NCBI GenBank assembly: GCA_905182995.1
Contig: CAJJDP010000051.1
Coordinates: 68,718 to 132,717, forward strand
Direction of reading: 5' to 3'
Origin: Paramecium octaurelia
Taxonomy: Eukaryota > Ciliophora > Oligohymenophorea > Peniculida > Parameciidae
DNA length: 64,000 nucleotides
Made by a program: the position numbers and the translations under genes
Notes under the pieces: generated by a model
Database searches by the model: none
What the model was told of the DNA's origin: nothing
What the model saw: only the letters and a program-made list of their open reading frames with translations
Shown here: positions 48,168-61,584 of the stretch, one piece after another
Layout of the letters: every line of letters begins with the position of its first letter
Numbering within the stretch: the stretch's first letter is position 1

Positions 48168-49153
48168 TATGGCTACAAATACTCAACCAAGTAATTCAAA
48201 GTGCAGATGCTGCAAAGGAATGGAGAAGCAGCAAATTATACATCGTAATTATTATTAAAATGAGAAGAGCCAAAAATAAATCATGAATAATTTATTGTTT
48301 ACGAAGGTTAACCAATGCTATTCAGACATCACCAATGATATTAATTTTGCTTAACCTTTAAAAAAAGGACTTCAATTTTGAAAAGTAATAACTTAATAAT
48401 ACCAAAAATCGAACCAATGCCATTGAAAGAAAGCAAGCTAATGATATAATCCATTGTTGAAGGTAATTAATCTTTGAAGTAAAAACATTGAAGTACATAA
48501 AACTCTAAAAAAAATAAAAAGGAAAAATCTAAAACAAAAGTTGAATCCTTTAACATTCGATTAAAGAATCATGATTGAAGAGTTATAGTAATTAAAGTTT
48601 AAAATAATATAATTTCTGCCATGCTTGGATAACTCCTTCTTAAGTTAGACAAAATAGTATTAGATTAAAGACAATAAAATAAAGAGAGCAAATAAAAATT
48701 ACTAGAAATTAATAGGAATGGTTGATAGAACAAGCTTCATTGTAATCAAATAGAATACTTTTGAAAGCAAAAATATTTCTTTCTGCATTTAGATAGCAAT
48801 TTTCTAAACAAAATTTATCGATATCTTAATTTCAAAGGATTTTAAATCTTTATATTTAAGATTTAGAATTCCTTCTCTAAACCATTTCAGTTCTTTAATA
48901 AAAATGGAATAAGAGATGAAATGAAGAAATTTATTTCATTAATATGTGGTTCCATTACATAGAATTATAAGCTAATCTTTATTGATGAATGTTCTTTTGG
49001 AAATATTTCAAAATCTTGTCATAAATAAGGGCATGTATTAGGTACCTTCAAAGAAACTACTCAAAGAATTTCAAACTCTAAATATTTAATTGGAGCATTA
49101 GGTGAAGATGGCTTTTTATATTAAACAGCCTAATAACTATATTTTTGAATTGA
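48168..49153 (+). pseudogene. Tc1/mariner-type transposase remnant
   Basis: The second half reads RDEMKKFISLICGSITQNYK, LIFIDECSFGN and SKYLIGALGEDGFLYQTAQQ. The (V/I)IF.DE..F box and the following GAL..DG strand are typical of the DDE domain of Tc1/mariner/IS630 transposases. A possible N-terminal part starts at ATG 48168 (MATNTQPSNSKCRCC...) and runs into a helix-turn-helix-like SKLMIQSIVEGNQSLKQ after a one-base frame change at an A7 run near 48365. Further breaks lie between, and the catalytic part after 49153 is lost in stops. I did not find terminal inverted repeats. Such elements are normally removed from the Paramecium macronucleus. Confidence 0.6.
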
Positions 49154-49909
49154 AATGGAGTAATGTCTTAAGAACATGTAATTTTTTATTTACAATTTTT
49201 ATAATAATTTTTTTATTAAAATTGGTGAAATTAAACGTAAATAATGTATTATGAATGATTAATATTAATTTTGAACATACTTTTACTGAGTGTATTATTT
49301 ATTAATCATTAATTTTGCTTGAAATGATGAAAATGAATGAAACCCGTTCATCAGCTTAAAATTTTATAATTTATATTTTGTCAGAAATCATTTTATTCTT
49401 GCAGTTTTAATAAATAGTTAATATTTATTATTTTACATTTCTAACTGTATATAGTAATTATATTTTTGGCAATAAAAATGGAAACAAATTGACAACATCA
49501 CATTAGAATTTGGGATTTCCACAAATGCTTTTTGTATGATGTATTAAATTATGAATTTTATGAAATTTCAAATTTTTTTGATAGGATGAGTAGATGATTG
49601 TGAAAGTACAGCATTAATTTTTCTTGTTCAATTATGGTATCAAGTAAATAAATAGAGATTAAAATATGGAATTTCAATAGAGGTAATCAACTTTCAACAG
49701 AATTTGAAATAAGATGGACTTAGGGTTCTTGGTTAGATTGAAATTTATATATAATGAATTTGAATGATTTTAGATTTACTTAGGTTCAAATTTTGTTGAA
49801 TATTTACTTTAACATATCTTCAAAAGTGATAATAAATTACATATATTTCTAAATAGATATTAGTAATATTATACATCGATCTCTTTATCGTCTTAGAACA
49901 TTCTACTTT
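49154..49909. other. Spacer between transposase remnant and giant gene
   Basis: AT-rich. A short open plus-strand stretch (DDCESTALIFLVQLWYQ) near 49590-49640 could be a further transposase fragment, but this is weak. Confidence 0.3.
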
Positions 49910-52900
49910 TCATTTGATGCAACTTAAAGTTCTTTGAGTTGGGCTTTGATTGTAGGTTTTCAGAAACCAAGGCAATATTTAATCTAATAATGAGGACACT
50001 CGAATGTACAAAGAACTGAGTTTTACCAAATCTAAATAATTAATCCATCCCTTGAAGCTTATCAGATTTTATTTGAAAAGCCTTTAAACATATTAAAAAT
50101 AAATTACAGAACTGGGATGAATTTCATCGAGTTCAACATAGTATGCTATGAATTTGTTTAAATCGTTCTCAACAATAATATTTCCAATAGTAATCAATAT
50201 TTTCTTAAGCCAAAGCCATTCCTGAAGTGTTTTAATTGCAGTGCCCATTTTACATTCTATTTTATGTGATATATTTTATACTTTTCCCAGTGCTTTATTG
50301 AATTATTCGAATTAATTTAATTAAAATGATTTCAGTAAAGGATAAGCAATTTAAGGTAAACTAAATTTTGTGATTTAATTCAATTTTCAAATTTTCAGTT
50401 AGAAACAAAATTAAATATATTGGGATAGATTCAGGAAAATAAGTATAGATAAAGTTATCTGAATATCCTTTTGCTAAATTGTTTTTCTTTTGCACAAGTG
50501 GCCAAATGACATCTCTAGGTTTTGGATTTTCCTCTTAAAGCTCTTCCATACTAGGCATGTTAGTCATGAAATCATATAATAATTATGAATAAGTGTTTAG
50601 TTCAATCTTAATTTTTATATTAATATTTACGCAAGCTGAATATAGAATTGACAACGAATCAAATTTTTGAATTGATTCTACTTCAGTAATTATATCAGGA
50701 ATGTATTTATAAACTTATAATATAGTAACTGGATATAACTCTGGAAACGTTAAATCTAATTCAATCTTCTAATTGTATTAGTTATGAATTCTAGGCTTGT
50801 AATTACTAAACGGAAGAGCTAAGATATAAATAAAACCTTAATTTACTGTAAACATTTTCATTTAATCGAATTTTAATTTCTCTAATAATTCTTGGATTTG
50901 GGTATGACAACTTTCCTTGATAATATTCAATATTGTTTATTTCATTAATTTCATTTTCGCTTTATTCAATGTATTATCTTAAACTCTATTTGTCGCTTAA
51001 ATTTCTGTAAAAACTTTTAATAGAATCATCTAAATAATATTATTTCACTAGTTGAACATCCTATAGTTGCAAATAATTTTCTATTGTTAACTTCTTGTGT
51101 ACTAAGGAGCTATCAACTTAGTCAGCCTCAGATATTCGATACATTTCAATAAATCTGTGTACTTAATCTTAAAGAAACAAATAAGAAACGAAATCAAACA
51201 TATAAATTCTAAACATCTTTTCCAATTCATCATAAGTTTTTGAATTCAATTAAGGTATTGGAAATGGATTATTAGGATTTTTACTTCTCAAGATATTTAT
51301 AGTTATATCAACAGTAAAGATATAAGAAAACAAGCCTCCATGATATTTAGATCTCTTCTTTGTGTATTCATAAGTTGGAGTGGTGAAATTATTAGCTATT
51401 TCGAACTTAAAGAAATATGATGAATTGAATGTGTCTGCTGCTTAATAACCATATTCATAATTTTTCTGCATGTTTTATTAGTCTATATTAAAAATAACTT
51501 GATATTTTTTTTTATTCTCTTGGATAACAAAATCAAGAAACTGATTTTCTAATTCAGAACAATATTTTAATAAACAAATGATATGTATCCATTTGTCATT
51601 TGTAAATTACTGATTAGATTTTGCTTCAAAGAACTTATCTACAAAATCTCTTCTCATTTATATTCTCTTAATCTCGTAGATCTTCTAGTCCTTTATTAAT
51701 CTATTTTTTATATGATAACTGATTATTTCATCTTGAAATTGCTTATCATTATAGAGAGAACTTGAGAATATTTAATTTTTTTATTTGGACAAACATGTAT
51801 AAGCAGGATGATCTAATAACTTATCAATAATATTCTAGTAGGCTGAATATTGGCTATTGTATACTTGGAAGATTAAAAACTAAAACACAATGCTATACTA
51901 TTTTTCCTTTATTGTTTGATTGAATTTCATAATATCTTTTAGATGTGTAATATCCTCAAGCTATTATTAAGATAATTATATAATTCCTTAGTCAAATTAT
52001 TCGATTAATTATTTATAAGAATGTTATTTATATCCCTATTCTACTAATCTAGATTACACTAGTGGATCCATCACTTTTGGTTGCTATAAAGGAGGCAATG
52101 CTTTATTTTCTATTAAATATTTTTGAACCTGCGAAAAGGATTCCTCATTAGTGGCAGCAAGTAATAATAATTAAAGATAAATTTAGAATCTGACTTAATA
52201 AGAGCATTTCTTTGTGATAGCTCTTCTTAATCCTTTCTTTAATTCTATATAATCTTTAACCTTTTACTTGAGTACTTTTTTTTTTTTCTTTTTTTTACTT
52301 ACCTCTTGTCCTTGTTCATCATTAGAAATCTATTCATTATATGCTTGACTTCTTGCCTTATCTTATTCAACTTAACCTTATTATTCAGCATCTTCTCCTT
52401 CATTATCAGTTACTTCCTGTTCGTAAAATTCCCAATCGCTATCAATATTATATTTCTATTGTTCCCTGTCCTCATCTAAGTTCTCACCTTCATCGGTTAC
52501 ATAATCTCTTAAGGAATAAAAATAAATATTTAACACTAAATCTAATTTTCTTGGTTCAGATATTAATAAAGCTCTAAAAAAGACCAATCCAAGTTCTAAT
52601 TCGAAAAAAAAAGTATAAATGATTAAATTATTTTTGGGTATTTATTAATCATACCAAAACAAAGGGAAGTTTAGCAAATAATAATAGATTTCATGATCAT
52701 GGTAAAGTATCTATTTCAAAAATTAAATAACATTAATTTTATCTACCAAAATTTCTTAATTCTAATAGGGTAATTACAGTATTTTTAAAATTTTTTAAAA
52801 TTCAGGATCATTTATCATTTCATTATCTAATCTTAAAGGATGATTTTTATCTAAGCATTCAATATATTAATCAATTGAAACCATAGGTCTTTGTGTTGAA

Positions 52901-55900
52901 GTCCTACGTATATCTTCTTTTGAAATAGAATATTAATTGCTCTCAGGATCATAATTTGAAGGGAAACAGAATTTAACTCCCTTTTCAATTCCACTTATTT
53001 TCAATCTAATTAAAGAATGTTCTTAAATTCTTTTTGAGAAAACCATCTTCACATATTTTGGATATACAATTTATAATTTTTTTTAAATTAATGAGTCTTA
53101 CCAAATTTGCTATGATCTACCTTTAATCATTAGATATTGTTTAATAATGTTCAAACAAGGAGTAGATATTTATGAAGCATCTTAAATTAAGAAACTCTAC
53201 ATGATCTCATTAACAAAATATAATGAAAAACTATTTGCCTCATAATGGTTTAATCTTAAATATCTCATCATTTTAATACAATTACTAAGATAATTAAAAT
53301 CTCTTTTTTCGAATTCCTCAGCTAAAGTCTATAATTAATCATTTGTCTCCAACATAAATCTAATGCAAGGGAATTTTTACATTTCTTTTAGTCTTACATT
53401 CAACCTATGGAGAGTATCAAAATATTCATAGAATCCAAATTAGGCTGCTATACTGGCCATAGATTCTTGTGTAGTCATTGCCCCTTTATTTTTAGTTGCT
53501 TATTATTTAAACTTTTCATTTGCCTCTTGTTCACCATTTACTTCTTAAATTACCTTATCATTTACTTCTTAAACGATCCTATCATTTGGTTCTTATACAA
53601 CCGTGTCATCTGCTCCTAACTCCACTTTATCTTTTGCTTCTTTTTTAGATTTGGATTTTTCAGTTTTAATATCATACTCTTAAAATAGAAGAAATTATTT
53701 TTTTAATTATTACTCATCTGAATAATTTTTACATATTTTCTTTAACAAGATCTAATGAATCAAGGTGTCATAGGTCTTAAATCTCCTATAAAAAATTAAT
53801 GATTCAATTAATTTTCGATCAAATTTATTCAGTAAGTCTTATTTTTTATTCCAATCTCGAGGTAGTTTAAAAAGTTCTTAAAAAATATCTTCACAATCTC
53901 TATCAGAAAATTTTGAGACATAATAAGTGAGATCAACTTATTCTAGCATTTCATCCAAAGTTTTCTTCTTGAATGATGATATGATGTCTTTGGGTGTTTC
54001 TCTTTTTTATTTAATTTCTTGAGCCTATTGTGGTAAATATCCATTAGCAAATTATTATAATGTTTTATCCTTCAAATTCTTATCTCGTATAATTTTTGCT
54101 AAGTTAATAATATTGTCTTTGAATTAATCCTTTATTCGCGTTTAATCCAATCTCACTAAAATTTCACCTGCCAGCTTCACTTTGTAAATTTTTAAAGGAT
54201 TTAAATTGATTTTTTAACTCTTTTCAAGCATAAGCTATATAGGTTTTATGATATTGTTAATCATAAATTCTAAATCCTCTTCATCGAAAATTTTTAAATT
54301 TTTAATAATCAATGAAATCAATTTGATGTAAATATCTTAATTTTTCATTTAATAGATTTCAAATTATTTGTTACCTTTGCAATTCAGAATTTATTCTAAA
54401 ATAACAAAAAGTAGATTATTCTTAATTTTGTCTTCTTTGTTACTTGAAATAATTTGATTGATATAATCCTCAACTGTTATAAATCTGTAAAAAACCAACA
54501 TCTAAAGAATTATTTCATAATCCTCATCCTTCTAACACAATCGAACTCCATATTTTTTTGATTCGTTCATTAATAAGTTTAATACATTCTTATAAGAGAA
54601 TTTATCAGATTCCTAATACCCTTAACTGAAAAGAGAACTTATGTTTTGCCTTTATATTGCTTATTTCCAATTTTTTAGATATCGAAACGCTAAAACATCT
54701 TTTTCAAATTGTTATTCAAATTTATTCAAATCTATTTTCTCATATTTAGGATATTACAACTTAAGATATTAATCAAATTCAATTTGTATATTGGAGTTCA
54801 TTTCTTATAATTAACTTGAAACAGATACTGGTGTTCTGATTTAATCTAAAACTTCTGGAAATTTCACATTCTCTATTTTCCATTTCTCTTTTTACTGCTT
54901 ATTTGTATTTTTTGGTTTAAATTGAATAAGTTCAAAATTATGAATAACATACTAATTTAAAATTGTTTTATGTCTAAAATATCCGTATTAATTAGGCTTT
55001 TAATCTTCATCAAGACGATCTCTTAACAATTTTTTTAATTCCTATTTATTTAAATTTTCTGGAATTGTTCTTTTAGTTTTTTACTCATCATCTTCGCCTT
55101 CATCTTCACTTTACAGTATATCTTAAATGGTGCATAGTTTTCTTTTAGTGTAATTTCTATATTCTGATTATGATGTGAGTTGACTTTGTGCTATAATGCT
55201 GACTAATTGTATTGTTTAACGCAAAATTTAAGGATCCTTTATATGTGGAATTAGGATCTCAACTCTATCATATTATCCATTAATAGCTACAGCTCTAATA
55301 GAATCTTCGATGTCAACAAACTGGATGTTATCTTTTAGAGCTTGAGTAAATTATTTGAAGTTTAATAGAGATGCCCAACTGTTTCCCTATGCAGCTATAT
55401 ACGGTTAAAGTTTATGCTAGTTTATATATGTTCTCTTTGTTTTTGGAATTTCGATGTCTATAAGGCAATGCATAAAATATAGGTCCATTTTATTTCGAAA
55501 ATAGTCAATGTAAAGTCTTTTCCATTTTGGACTTATTTTTAAATCATTATTTCTAATCCAAAGCATAATTTGCTGTTAAGTTATGCCAACAGACTTTTTT
55601 GTAGAAAAGGAATTTAAAATCAAAGAATGAGCAATTCTGCTAAACTATGAATCATCATATAACAATGATAGGACTTTATCAGCTTTTAGCATAACTAGAT
55701 ATTTTTCAACCTATTTTTTATCTAACTCATATCTATAGAAATCTGCATTTTCATCTAAGATTTTATTTGGATTTATTATTATTGAAAATTCCTAGCTGTT
55801 ATAATCAAGTTTCTCAGGATCGTTCTTATTTTAATCCTTAATTAAGAGTAATTTGATTAAATCCTTCAAAGGTTCTTTGTCTTTGGTATTTGATAATGCT

Positions 55901-58900
55901 TTTCCCAATAATTTGGTATCTAATCTGTCTAAATTCTTAAACTCTAACTCTGTAATTAGTGTATTGAACTAAACCAAATTTAAAAGTTCCAATAAGGTTC
56001 CTGGATTTCCTTTGTATACACACTTGATATGATAATAGGATGATATAATATTTGTTGGCATAGGAACTACTAAAATTTCTGTATATGATGATGAAAAATC
56101 TGTTAATTGATGTACGATTAAACTTGATATTGACTCTAACTATTACGTTTTTAGATTTCTTATTTCCAGCAACATGAGAATCTAAATTTAAAAATAATAA
56201 ATTATTTAAAGAACTTCATCTGAATCTAATTTATTAGGGTCATATTCCATTTGCTTAACCTCATTATACATTTATTGTAAAAGTAGGATTAGCTTTTATT
56301 GCTATTTATGTTTAATCAAGAATCTGATAGGTAAATTTATATATCTAATAGATTTTAACTATTCCAAAGATGGAATCCATTACATAAATCGAAGTAACCC
56401 ATCAATTTATTAGAATAAGGATTCTGGTAACTTCGAAATTATTGATTAAATAATGAATTAACTCTTACTATCCCAATTAAACAAGACTTCACTCTTTCCT
56501 TATTCTTCTTATGGCTAATGTTAGTCAGGCATTAGCAGTTAACAAATAAACAAAGATGTACCAAATTCTCTTTGAACTTTATCCAACTTTTTCTTACATT
56601 TCGATCTTATTACTTCTAAGTACAAACCAAGAGGTGTGAAATCTCCAGCTCCTAATTTTTGAGTTCTGATAATTGAGAAATTGTTATTATTTGATTGATT
56701 AATTAATAATTCAATAGTTTTTAATATTTCGAAAATCTCTTATGTTGTTAAATTTCGATTTAAAATTACAGAATGTACCATGTTTTTTCGATATTCTTTT
56801 TACGAAACCAACCCTTTAAAAGGTTATTATTTTGCCTTATTTTATTTATTTGTTTATTGCCCTCCTTCGCCTTCATCATTTGAATTTTTTAATCTCTTGA
56901 TTGGAACATTCCCTATATCTGCCTCTTAATATGGATTGAATTGTTAAAAAATGGTATTTAATTATGTGGGATAGGCATTAAAAAGGGACTGAAGTACATC
57001 ATATGGTGCTTTTTCTAACATGCTAGAAAATGGTGTAGTTCCTGAGAAATCAGCAACAAAAAACCACTCAGGATATTTTTCAAATATCATATGACTCTTT
57101 TCCCATTTTTATCTTCTCACAATTTCATGGATAATATTCTACCCAATTGATTTCAGTTATAAAGATTCAGCTTTCTTTTCTAAATTTTGATCTTTAGGAA
57201 AACAAGGAATTTCAAAATATATGGATTTCTTTGCCTCTACATGAGCCTGTTTTAAAGCTTTTGTAAATTTAGTCTCTATCTTAAACAGCTCAACCATTTT
57301 ATTCAACTTACCCAAAACCATTACGTGTTCATAATTCTTTGGATTGAAATCTATTACATTATTATAATTTATTACATTGTAAGAAAGGAGGCTGGTTGGT
57401 TAATACATTTTCAGAGGCATAAGAATAATTTTGTATCAAAATAGCAACTTCTGGTTTCTTTTCCAATGCTTTAATAAAGGAAATAATTGCTTTTAAATTT
57501 GTATTCTTTCTCAAGTGTTAACCAATAAGTTAAAATAAATTATTAGAAAAATTCTCTAAGTTTAATTCATCTTCTCCTAACAACTTAATTTCTTGCATTG
57601 CTTCGAGAACTCCAGCTAAATCGTCAGTCACTAATAGAAAATCCATTAAACAATCCCCAAATTCTCCACATTCAGTTAATAATAATTGGTTAGCAGTACA
57701 TCCCATTTGATACAAGGCATCTTGAATGGCTCCTTTAGATAATCTTCCTTATCTACTAAGAGCTCTAAGATTAGCTTATATTTCAGTGAATTATCCATTT
57801 CTGTCCAATTCCTAAATTAATGCCATAGTGGCATCAAAATGTTATTTTCTCATTTATCTTGAATTTGGCCTAGATCTACCATTAAGATCTGGATTATTAT
57901 ATTTTTATTCATAAACTATTGTCAACTATCCACATTCGGTTGTAACTACCTCAAGACTACACTCTGCAACAATTTCTAAAGTAATCGTATCGATTTTCTG
58001 AATCACTAATTTATCATTCTCATCAATAAACCATCTATACTCCTGTCCCGACATGGCCTAATCAATCAACCTATGTCTTGCTCTTTCCTCTTCTGTTTTT
58101 GGAGAACCAGGAATTCCAGAGTATTTACCTTGTGATAAAATATCAAGTCATACTTTAGGGTATCTTATTACTTCCAAATAAAACTATTTAAAATTACACA
58201 TTCCCAATATAGGATTTGGTTTATTTCATAGTTTTAAACATCTCCTTTTCCACATAATTTTCACTTATCACCTTCTTCTAATAATCAAGTATTTCCTTTG
58301 CCCCAAAATAATCTTCATTTATCAAATCAAATTATCCTACATATTTCTAAAAATGAAATTAAACATATATACTTCTTCATTATTTTTCACCTTCCATAAC
58401 ACTATCTCAACAATTTCATTGCCATGTTTTGTATAAATAAAATCGAGTAGATCACCTTAAGTTCCATAATAATCCTTTGGGAGAGTCTTCATCAGGCTTT
58501 ACTTTCGGTACACAGCTTCCCAACAAAATAATGCTGGATTTTTATGATTTTTAGAATTGTAATCATTAAAAAATTTTAATTTTTGGATACGCAATATGCA
58601 CAACACAGTATTTTGCCTGATTTTTTATTCAATTGATCCAAATAATAAATATGTTTAAGATTTCTTGAATAGTCCATCAGTTAATTTATTCAATTGCTTT
58701 AGATATACTTATAGTTTCGGACCATTCAAATTTAGATCATAGCTATTCCCCTTTCCTAATTATATTAACTCAGAAGTAGCATCTGGAGTGGATAGAGGCT
58801 TTAGCTTCTTTAAACTTCTCGCTATTTCTGTATTTTTGTTAACTATAACTTAAGGTTTGATTTTAGAGGATTGTGCAATCAAAGATGAAGGGAATAAAAC

Positions 58901-59139
58901 CTTTTCGTTCTGACTTTCGTTACTAAAACATAATATTAATCAAAATTACATAGCCAAATTGACTATTGAGTAGATTGTTGATTAATTTGGGCCATCTCCA
59001 AATTACTTTTCTGAAATGTTTAGCTTTTAATTTCCATTTGACTATTACTGATAACAATAATAAAAACCTTTTTAACTTGTGCTTTAGATTCCTTTTGTTC
59101 TTTTATAGATTCTTAATAGAGGAATTAAGTCTGTTTCAT
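49910..59139 (-). CDS. Giant 3017-aa protein of unknown function
   Basis: Minus strand, eight exons. Introns: 59048-59067 (20 nt), 58923-58949 (27), 58347-58372 (26), 58129-58153 (25), 57351-57375 (25), 50819-50846 (28), 50257-50281 (25). After removal 9054 nt form 3018 codons from MKQTQFLYQESIKEQKESKA to TGA, with no internal stop, so the gene is intact. The start was chosen because the first exon joins the body only from this ATG. The protein is mostly helical, with an ankyrin-like stretch (ADFSGTTPFSSMLEKAPYDV), a lysine/glutamate-rich repeat zone around 53560-53640, and acidic plus poly-lysine segments near 52300-52500. No membrane helices, P-loop or zinc motifs were seen. It could be a HEAT/ARM-like scaffold. 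I do not recognise it. Confidence 0.88.
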
Positions 59140-61584
59140 CTCCCTTCTATGGATTTTAATATAAATTTTAATTGTTAAAGAAACATGTAACTGAGATTTT
59201 ATATTCATATTTAAATTAGATTTCAAAAGATTAAATGAGACGCTTGATTTTGGTGGAAATTATAACTACTTGATATCAATTTAGGGTTTTTGGTTAGAAG
59301 GGAGACTATTAAAATTTATTGCTTGTGGGTAAGCAATTTTTAAAAACAGAAACGACTAGAGCTCACATCAATCAATGAAATAAAAATTGTTCATAAGTAG
59401 CATCATGACGAATTTCCAATTCTCATTCTTAATGTTATTCGAACATGTAATTCCTTAACTTATCAAATCTTGAATAGAACCTGATACATAATTTTTTTGC
59501 TTAAAATAGCGTATTTCTAAACTTTGTAAACTCCTTATTTTAAAAAATAGGGATGTATTCTAATTAAAAATAAAGGATAATATAATTAAATATCCAGTTT
59601 CTAAATGATTGCAAATTATATTTCATCATAGTTTTTAATTCTGACTATTGTGACTTCGTATTCTGTATTGATAATAAATTCTCAAGTTAATTAATATATT
59701 CCTTTAAGGATTACAAGTCTTACTATGATTATTTAGAATAACGAAATCAATCTTAATTGATTAATTAATTTTGTTATAAAAAATTTGAGGCAATTCAAGT
59801 TTGGTTACAGATGTCTTTAAATTTATGTTTGACCATCTTCTCAATTGCCATAATTTTTTATATAATAAATTAAAACCAATATACAAATAAATAATTAGTT
59901 TTCATTCATTATTATTCTTGAATCAAATAAATATTTATATAAATATCATCTATTTAATCGGGAATTATTAGCTTAAATAATCATCCAATCATTAAAGATT
60001 CAATTTTTAATTAGATTTTGGATGAACATTTATATTAAAGATTGTTTACAAAGATGAATACTAATTCATTCAAGTTTAAAATTAAAAGTATCCTACTGCA
60101 AAAGCAAGCAAGATTATATTGATTTATCAATCAAGGAACACGAGAGAAAACTTGATATATGATAAACTTAACTGAAAAATAATATCTATTAATTACATTG
60201 TTATTTACCTTGTAATTAAAAATAATAATAGATTAAAATTTTTGATACTTTTAAGGTTACCTAATTCTTTAAAAATAAAGAGTAGAACATTATATTGGTT
60301 TCAGAAGAAACAATAATTAAATATCCTCTTAAATCTTCAATATCGTTCTTTCACTTTAATATCATTAATTTTCGGTCCTTCATCCTTTAGAAAACGTGCT
60401 AATTAATGGCAATATGTATTCTTGACTTTTTATCAGTCAAACCTGTGGAATAGTTTCATCTCCTTTATTCCTCTAATAATGATATCGAGTATGTGTTTTC
60501 TTGGGACGGTTACTTCTCACAAAAATAGTTAGAGGTTGAATAATTTTGTTTCATTTCGTAACAAGTTTTTATTATAATTTCTGGTATTATTAAATCGATT
60601 AAATTATTTTTCTTAAAGTAAGTTATGTTTAACTAATTAAATTGCAACATAAATTTTAATCCTCAAGTTGATGAGGGTAATACTGTAATTAGAAAGATCA
60701 AAAAATAAATTTCATTGTTAAGAGAAAATACTTACCATGTTTTCTGCACGAATTAGTTTCTATAGTTTAATATTCTCTTGAATAGATGCTTAAATTGAGA
60801 TTTAGAACAGATTTATTAATTATATAGCTTGTATTAAATAATATTAGCTTAACAAACTAATCACCTTGTCTACCATTTTAAAAGAGTTGAGCTTCAAACT
60901 CTTCTTCATATATTATTAACATCTAAGTCGCCTGATTATAAGAATGTAAGAGTTAGTAATTTAATTACAACTATTACAAATGTTGTAAAATAATAATAGA
61001 TTAAACGAATATATGAATATTCACTCCATTATTTCCCATTTATTTGTGAATATTGATTTTCTAAATGGCAAATTTTGTGAGATAAAATAAACGAAATCGT
61101 CTGTTGGCAAATTTTTTTAGAATTTAAGTTAGTTAATCAGAGGGTGAAGTTGATTAAGAGTAAATCAGTTCCATTACAATAGGAAAACAATATAACTAGG
61201 GTATTTAATTCAAATTTCAATTATTGTCCTTCTATTTTGGTCTCTAACTTCATAAAATTAGTTTTAGGCTAAACTATTTAGAATTAATCCACTATAGTGT
61301 TCAATCTTTTGTTTAATCATCTCATCTGTGCTTTTATCAATAATAAGCTTTTCTCCTAAAATTTGATTTTTTAAATCTAACCAGAGTAGTTTTGATGCTC
61401 GTTTATTTGAAAATCGTAATAAATTGATTTTCCAGCCTAACTTTATTTAGAATTTAACACAATATTTTGTATCACCTTTGAATTATAATTATTATAATTT
61501 AATATCATAATAATGATAATACTAAAATACACTAAATTTATTAAAAAATATTTAAATGCTCATATAAAATGTGAATTAAATTAA
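59140..61584. other. Intergenic spacer, divergent genes
   Basis: AT-rich, no supported gene. The genes on either side point away from each other, so both promoters should lie here. No motif can be assigned. Confidence 0.45.

Noticed and set aside
52680..52800. Apparent frame break in the 3017-aa gene
   Set aside because: I had misread a run of A; recounting codon positions shows one continuous frame, and the total coding length is divisible by three.
58995..59000. ATG at 58995 (MAQINQQSTQQSIWL) as start of the 3017-aa gene
   Set aside because: It does not join the main frame through the 27-nt intron; the ATG at 59139 with a 20-nt intron does.
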